Source: Rhineura floridana (lineage: Eukaryota > Chordata > Lepidosauria > Squamata > Rhineuridae). Taken from it: 64,000 nt of DNA. Positions 54,923 through 64,000 of this stretch are shown piece by piece; the first letter of the stretch is position 1; every line of letters starts with the position of its first letter. The notes beneath the pieces were generated by a model that saw nothing but the letters and a program-made list of their open reading frames with translations, made no database searches and had not been told where the DNA came from. A program made the translations under genes and the position numbers. The stretch spans positions 229,889,943-229,953,942 of the forward strand of contig NC_084482.1 of NCBI RefSeq assembly GCF_030035675.1, read 5' to 3'.

Positions 54923-57748
54923 TACCCCCCTTTTTTTCCATTAAGACTGCAAATACTTTCCATTGCATCTATAACTTTTCCATTTCAGCAATACAAAGGT
55001 AATACATTTCAATACATTGCATCATACAGATCCATATTACATCTCAGTACATTGCAGTACATTTCAGAACATCTCTGCACATTTAGCTAAAACTTTATTC
55101 AATCAAACTTTGGCTCATTCCAAGCCTTGTCACCAGCTTGCCAAATTTCTCCTCACACAAAGGCTTGGTCATTATGTCAGCCACCATGTTGTTAGTGTCA
55201 CAAAATGTCAGGTTAACGAACCCCTGCTGCACACAATCCCTTACGTGAAAGTATCTGACACTAATATGTTTTGTTCTTTTGGTATGAGCTTCTGATGTGG
55301 CTATCTTGATGCAGGTCTGATTGTCTTCATATACAGTAATCGGAAATTGCATATCAATGCCTATTTCCTGCATGAGCATTGCGAACCATTGTAGCTCATT
55401 ACAGGCCTGTGATAGAGCCACATACTCTGCTTCTGCACTTGAGGTTGCCACCACATTTTGTTTCTTGCTGCTCCAGTCAATGCATGACCCGTGCCACATC
55501 ACAACTATGCCAGAGGTTGACTTACGACTGCTCAGTTCCCCTGCATGATCTGTATCCACAAAACATTCAAGACCTCCTGTCTTTGCTCCTGACAAAACCA
55601 GACTCTTTGTCTTCATGCCTTTCAGATAACGCACTATCCTTTTAATCCCTTGCCAGTCAGCCTCTGAAGGATGCTCTACCTTCCGGCTTAAAATGCTGAC
55701 TGCATTACATATGTCTGGGCGAGACACCTTCACCAAATATTGCAATTTCCCTATTATGCGCCTGTACTTCTCAGGATCTGTACAAGGCGTCTCCTGCACA
55801 TTCTGTTGGAAAGCCACAACCATTGGAGTCTTCACAACATTGCATTCTGTCATGTTGCATTCTTCTATGATCTGATTTATTTTACTTTCCTGACTCAATG
55901 TTATGCTTCCGTCTTCTGCACGCACAATATCCGTGCCTAAATAGTGTGTGACAGGCCCCAAATTCTTTGTGTCCACCTGCCTGCCCAGTTGCTCATTGAA
56001 TTCTCGTTCCTCTTGCTGCTCATGATAAATATACATGATGTCATCAACGTAAACTGCACAGAACGTGGTTTTCATCCCCTGTCTCTTTATATACACACAT
56101 GGATCTGCCTTGCATCTTTGGAATCCCATTCCATGCAACACTCTGTCCAATTTCTCATTCCAGCAGCATGCACTTTGCCGCAGTCCATATATTGATTTAT
56201 GCAGTTTACACACAAACCCTTCCTTTGACACAGAACCCGGAGGCAGTTCCATATATATCTCCTCTCTTAAATCACCATGTAGGAATGCCGTCCCTATATC
56301 GTAGTGATTTACACTCATGTTCTGCATCACTGCCAGCTTCAGCAGCACACGAATGGACTCATGTTTCACAACCGGGGCGAAAACAGCATCATAATCTGTC
56401 CCATGCTGCTGGGTGAATCCCTTCGCAACCAAACGTGCCCTGTACCTCTGTACTTCCCCGGAACTTGCTTTCTTCTTCTTAAACACCCATCTGCAACCTA
56501 TGGCCTTTTCCCCCATAGGTAAATTTACTAATGTCCACATGGATTCTGTTCCATGGCTTTCAATTCTTCCTGCATGGCCTGTTGCCACTTATTTTTCTCT
56601 GCCTCAGGCATCAGCCTAATTTCATTAAATGAGGTTGGTTCCGCGCATTCCATGTGCTTCATTTGAATGGTTAATGCCGACAGTGTCACAACAGCAGTCT
56701 GTTTACAGCCCTGACTGTCATTCTCTTTCCGCCCCATTAAACTCAAGGCATCAGAACACTTCACACCCACGGTCATTCTAAACTGCCCCTGTGTCATGAA
56801 ACCCTGACAGACAACTTTGCCTTTTCTCTGCAGAAAACATTTTCCTGTATCAAATGTTACACAATACCCAGAATCCACCAGTTTTTGAACTGATAAAATA
56901 TTATGAGCCAATTCTGGAACAAACAAACATTCTGACATTATCCCAAGTTTATTAAATCTCACCAGTCCTCGGGCTTCCACCCTTTTGTGTGATCCATCTG
57001 CATGTTGCACAAAATCTTGCACTTCTTCTGAAGCATAAAACAAAATTCTGTCTTTGATTAATATATGGCTTGCACCGCTGTCAAGAAGCCAGTTAACAGG
57101 TCCTAAATCTTGAGACTTCTGTTTACAAACAAAGTTCACACTTCCCTGCTTCAAGCCTCCGTCCCTGGAGTTTCGCTTGACTGCACAGTCTTTTCGGAGA
57201 TGCCCACGAGCCCCACAGGCATAACAAGCCTTTAACAGCTGCTGCTTGTAATCCTGTTTGCTTTCGGCTGGGTCCTCCAGTTCGGCACTTTTCTCCTCCT
57301 TGCTTCTGACAGCTTCCATCAGCTCGGCTCTCTGCGCCTTCTGCCTCCGCTGCCATTCCTGGGACAAATCCTGCAACACGTCCCACATCTGTTTAGCCGA
57401 TGGCTCATCTCTCACACACATCAGTTGAGAATCCAATAGAGCCAAGATTATAAACGCCTGCGCCCTCTGATCTTTGTGCTTCCAGGCCGCGGTCAATACC
57501 GCCGGGGGTGGTTCATCTATAATGTCCCATAAATCCTCTGTTATCAGCAAAGCCCGCATCCTCGGCTTCCAGCTGCCATAATTCTTTTCCGTCAATCTTT
57601 CCATTGGCAAGCCTCCCCCAGACAGGTTTACAGCCATGTTGCTCACCTGGTCTGGTACAATCAATCAAGCTGCCCTCTGGAACTCCGTCTGCCGTTCAGA
57701 CCAGCAACTTACTCCCGTGTAATGCGCTGTGGATCTGGGCCCATAACC
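54923..57748 (-). mobile_element. Ty1/copia internal region 2 (fossil)
   Basis: Parts in minus-strand order: gag (MERLTEKNYGSWKPRMRAL; CCHC knuckle CYACGARGHLRKDC), protease (LDSGASHIL), then Ty1/copia RT (GCRWVFKKK; FLHGDLREEIYMELPPG; YGLRQSACCWN; VYVDDIMYIY) and RNase H (SSRKSTSGIVVMWHG; SSAEAEYVALSQA). No integrase was recognised. The polypurine tract lies next to LTR b. The outer end stops at a primer-binding site (57735-57748) with no LTR beyond it. Broken, but the long frames suggest moderate age. Confidence 0.92.
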
Positions 57749-60700
57749 TTTGCAGTCTCAATGTGTGGATGAGACAATGGTGTCGGGTGGAAGGGTTTGG
57801 ATTTGTTAGGCACTGGGGAACATTTTGGGACAAGAAAGGCCTGTACAAAAGGGACGGGCTCCACTTGAACCAGAATGGAACCAGACTGCTGGCACTTAAA
57901 ATTAAAAAGGTAGCAGAGCAGCTTTTAAACTGACTGAGGGGGGAAACCTGACAGGAGCTGAGAAAGGTCCGGTTCGGAATAAGCCTACCCCCTGGGATAA
58001 AAACCAAAGAAATGATGAAATTTTAAAAGGGGTAGGCCTAGAAGTAGGCATTGTGAGAGCAGGGGCGCAGGATATAAATTCAGAAGAGCAAAATTACCAC
58101 AGGCCAAACCACAAGTGCCAAAGACACTTGAAGAGAGACACTGCTTACAAGTGCCTGTACGCTAATGCTAGGATCCTCTGAACCAAGATGGGAGAACTGG
58201 AGTGCTTGGTCTTAGAGAAGAGCATTGATATAGTGAGCATAACGGAGACCTGGTGGAATGGAGAAAACCAGTGGGATACGGTTATCCCTGAATATAAACT
58301 ATATCAGAAGGACAGGGAAGGACGTATTGGTGGCGGAGTCGCTCTATACATGAAAGAAGGCATTGAATCCAGCAAGTTCAAAACCACAAAAGAGGCAGAC
58401 TCCTCCACAGAATCGTTGTGGGTGGTGATACCATGCCCCAGGAGGGACTTAATACTGGGAACGATCTATCGTCCCCCTGATCAAAATGCTCAGGGAGACC
58501 TTGAGATGAGATATGAAATTGAGGAAGCATCCAAACTAGGAAATGTGGTAGTAATGGGTGACTTCAACTACCCGGACATAGACTGGCCGCATATGTGTTC
58601 CAGTCATGACAAAGAAGCAAAGTGTCTAGATATTCTAAATGACTATTCCCTAGACCAGTTGGTCATGGAACCGACCAGAGGGACGGCAACCCTGGACTTA
58701 ATCCTCAGTGGGGACCGGGACCTGGTGCGAGATGTAAGTGTTGTTGAACCGATTGGGAGCAGTGACCACAGTGCTATTAAATTAAACATACATGTAACTG
58801 GCCAATTGCCAAGAAAATCCAACACGGTCACATTTGACTTCAAAAGAGGAAACTTCACAAAAATGAGGGGATTGGTAAAAGAAAGCTGAAAAACAAAGTC
58901 CAGAGGGTCACATCACTCGAAAATGCTTGGAAGTTGTTTAAAAACACTATATTAGAAGCTCAACTGGAGTGCATACCGCAGATCAGAAAAGGTACCGCCA
59001 GGGCCAAGAAGATGCCAGCATGGTTAACGAGCAAAGTCAAGGAAGCTCTTAGAGGCAAAAAGTCTTCCTTCAGAAAATGGAAGTCTTGTCCAAATGAAGA
59101 AAATAAAAAAGAACACAAACTCTGGCAAAAGAAATGCAAGAAGACAATAAGGGATGCTAAAAAAGAATTTGAGGAGCACATTGCTAAGAACATAAAAACC
59201 AACAACAAAAAATTCTATAAATACATTCAAAGCAGGAGACCATCTAGGGAGGCGATTGGACCCTTGGATGATAAGGGAGTCAAAGGAGGACTAAAGAACG
59301 ATAAGGAGATTGCAGATAAGCTAAATGAATTCTTTGCATCTGTCTTCACAGTGGAAGATATAGGGCAGATCCCTGAACCTGAACTAACATTTGCAGGAAG
59401 GGATTCTGAGGAACTGAGACAAATAGTGGTAACGAGAGAGGAAGTTCTAGGCTTAATGGACAATATAAAAACTGACAAATCACCGGGCCTGGATGGCATC
59501 CACCCGAGAGTTCTCAAAGAACTCAAATGTGAAATTGCTGATCTGGTAACTAAAATATGTAACTTGTCCCTCGGGTCCTCCTCCGTGCCTGAGGACTGGA
59601 AAGTGGCCAATGTAACGCCAATCTTCAAAAAGGGATCCAGAGGGGATCCCGGAAACTACAGGCCAGTTAGCTTAACTTCTGTCCCTGGAAAACTGGTAGA
59701 AAGTATTATTAAAGCTAGATTAACTAAGCACATAGAAGAACAAGCCTTGCTGAAGCAGAGCCAGCATGGCTTCTGCAAGGGAATGTCCTGTCTCAGTAAC
59801 CTATTAGAATTCTTTGGGAGTGTCAACAAGCATATAGATAGAGGTGATCCAGTGGACATAGTGTACTTAGACTTTCAAAAAGCGTTTGACAAGGTACCTC
59901 ACCAAAGGCTTCTGAGGAAGCTTAGCAGTCATGGAATAAGAGGAGAGGTCCTCTTGTGGATAAGGAATTGGTTAAGAAGCAGAAAGCAGAGAGTAGGAAT
60001 AAACGGATAGTTCTCCCAATGGAGGGCTGTAGAAAGTGGAGTCCCTCAAGGATCGGTATTGGGACCTGTACTTTTCAACTTGTTCATTAATGACCTAGAA
60101 TTAGGAGTGAGCAGTGAAGTGGCCAAGTTTGCTGACGACACTAAATTGTTCAGGGTTGTTAAAACAAAAAGGGATTGCGAAGAGCTCCAAAAAGACCTCT
60201 CCAAACTGAGTGAATGGGCGGGAGAATGGCAAATGCAATTCAATATAAATAAGTGTAAAATTATGCATATTGGAGCAAAAAATCTTAATTTCACATATAT
60301 GCTCATGGGGTCTGAACTGGAGGTGACCGACCAGGAGAGAGACCTCAGGGTTGTAGTGGACAGCACGATGAAAATGTCGACCCAGTGTGCGGCAGCTGTG
60401 AAAAAGGCAAATTCCATGCTAGGGATAATTAGGAATTGAAAATAAAACAGCCGATATCATAATGTCGTTGTATAAATCTATTGTGCGGCCGCATTTGGAA
60501 TACTGTGTACAGTTCTGGTCGCCTCATCTCAAAAAGGATATTATAGAGTTGGAAAAGGTTCAGAAGAGGGCAACCAGAATGATCAAGGGGATGGAGCGAC
60601 TCCCTTACGAGGAAAGGTTGCAGCATTTGGGGCTTTTTAGTTTAGAGGAAAGGCGGGTTAGAGGTGACATGATAGAAGTGTATAAAATTATGCATGGCAT

Positions 60701-61143
60701 TGAGAAATTGGATAGAGACCTTTTTTCTCCCTCTCTCACAATACTAGAACTCGTGGACATTCAAAAAAGCTGAATGTTGGAAGATTCAGGACAGACCAAA
60801 GGAAGTACTTCTTTACTCAGCGCATAGTTAAACTATGGAATTTGCTCCCACAAGATGCAGTAATGGCCACCAGCTTGGACAGCTTTAAAAGAAGATTAGA
60901 CCAATTCATGGAGGACAGGGCTATCAATGGCTACTAGCTGTGATGGCTGTGCTGTGCCACCCTAGTCAGAGGCAGCATGCTTCTGAAAACCAGTTGCTGG
61001 AAGCCTCAGGAGGGGAGAGTGTTCTTGCATTCGGGTCCTGCTTGCGGGCTTCCCCCAGGCACCTGGTTGGCCACTGTGAGAACAGGACGCTGGACTAGAT
61101 GGGCCACTGGCCTGATCCAGCAGGCTCTTCTTATGTTCTTATG
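57749..61143 (+). mobile_element. CR1 LINE main part: ORF1 end, endonuclease and reverse transcriptase
   Basis: Continues the CR1 from 52325. The esterase end (GLYKRDGLHLNQNGTRLL, with the DxLH block) lies at 57830-57930. ORF2 starts near 58188 with the apurinic endonuclease (VSITETWWN; GGGVALYM; VVMGDFNYPDIDW; GSSDHSAIKLNI). The RT follows (58934-60773: [40 protein letters not shown]). The 3' UTR ends CTTCTTATGTTCTTA. A stop near 58887, one at 60008, and frame changes near 60435 and 60720 show it is dead. Apart from these it is near full length and close to the copy at 43 kb. Confidence 0.94.
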
Positions 61144-61855
61144 GATGAGTTCTGTTTTTTGGGAAACCAGACCAAAGGAAAGAAAGTCGTAGATGTTGGT
61201 GTAAGTAAATGCAAACATTATTTCACCCTTGAAGGGGACTGGAGAAATAACCACACCCAGAATCCCACTTTCTGCCAACATTATCATGATTTTCATGCTT
61301 CCTCTAACTATTCTATTGATAATATGATACACTGTTCTGCCTTTACCAATTCTGGTGGTCATCAAGCATGGGATTGTAAATACCTTAATGACTGAGGAGT
61401 GTTTTTTCAGAACGGGACTAGGAACCCTTATGATCCAGTTGATGGTGTCACTTGGTGGGGAATAGCTGGCCCCTACTAGGGACTTGTGCCATCATTGGGA
61501 GCGAATGTTCTTCCTACAAAAAGAGCTCAGCTGGAGAGATTGAATCCTATGCCAATTCCATAATATATCATGCTAAGAAAATAGCAGAAGTAGCTTATTT
61601 TGACAGGAGTAGCGGTTTTGATTGGTGGGGATGGCTACCGAATCCAGGTGGATGGCTAGGAGGCCTAGGAAAATATCTGCTAAAATATGTTATAATGGGT
61701 TTATGCTTGCTGGTGCTCATATATGTAATAATCCAGTTGGTGTTACATTGTATTAGACGCTGTGTGACAAAGACTACTAAGCCCATCACAAAAACGGATG
61801 TTCGAATGATGCACATGGAGGTAACAACAAAAATCCAGTTGGTAGCCCGGATTCC
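61144..61855 (+). mobile_element. Endogenous retrovirus env remnant
   Basis: Fossil of a retroviral envelope gene. The better preserved right part (61500-61790) looks like the transmembrane subunit: a Trp-rich segment before the membrane (WWGWLPNPGGWLGGLG), a hydrophobic membrane span (YVIMGLCLLVLIYVIIQLVL) and a short tail with Cys residues. The left part (61146-61395) has Cys- and Asn-rich text that may be surface-subunit sequence. Broken; no LTR recognised beside it. Exact family not determined; the TM layout resembles gammaretrovirus-type envelopes. Confidence 0.55.

Positions 61856-64000
<2,145 letters not shown>

Overview
The window is nuclear DNA of a vertebrate, almost certainly a squamate reptile (lizard-like). 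The evidence is the repeat mix: CR1 and L2 LINEs, RTE-BovB tails, CORE/MIR-like tRNA SINEs, a SINE whose head is 5S rRNA and whose tail is BovB-like (the 5S-Sauria type), hAT elements and palindromic MITEs. No bacterial, plasmid or phage gene organisation is present.

The host genes are three SCAN-KRAB-C2H2 zinc-finger genes, assembled here from splice sites and exon phases. Gene A (minus strand, 12640 to 5476, six coding exons, 677 codons, 11 fingers) and gene B (plus strand, 15252 to 23695, five coding exons, 563 codons, 8 fingers) lie head to head across a CpG island at about 13.4-14.5 kb. That island carries a splice donor on each strand, so it looks like a shared bidirectional promoter. 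Gene C (minus, 41737 to 35750, five coding exons, 669 codons, 10 fingers) probably starts in a GC-rich block near 46.9-47.0 kb. All three share the order SCAN, linker 1, a short linker 2, KRAB-A, (KRAB-B in A only), fingers, with identical intron phases, so they are paralogues. They should encode nuclear DNA-binding repressors, the SCAN domain pairing proteins and the KRAB box recruiting TRIM28. A decayed finger array lies at 61.86-62.40 kb.

The rest is mostly transposable elements, many nested: an L2 tail and a hAT in a CR1 (1.9-3.0 kb), a 5S-headed SINE in an L2 tail (11.1 kb), CR1 in CR1 (21.2 kb), CR1 in a 4-kb L2 (28.3-32.4 kb), a solo LTR in a CR1 (48 kb) and a Ty1/copia composite in a long CR1 (51.6-61.1 kb). 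One CR1 at 43.2-45.45 kb keeps an open 669-codon reverse-transcriptase frame. The right edge has a retroviral env remnant and the gag end of a Ty3/gypsy element that runs out of the window.

The most unusual points are: a vertebrate Ty1/copia element whose primer site matches the anticodon arm of initiator tRNA-Met (half-tRNA priming as in Drosophila copia); its LTR-internal-LTR-internal layout; an L2 tail that abuts and may supply a splice donor of gene C; and KRAB boxes in genes A and B that have lost the usual MLE core. All calls were made by reading the sequence; no database search was run.
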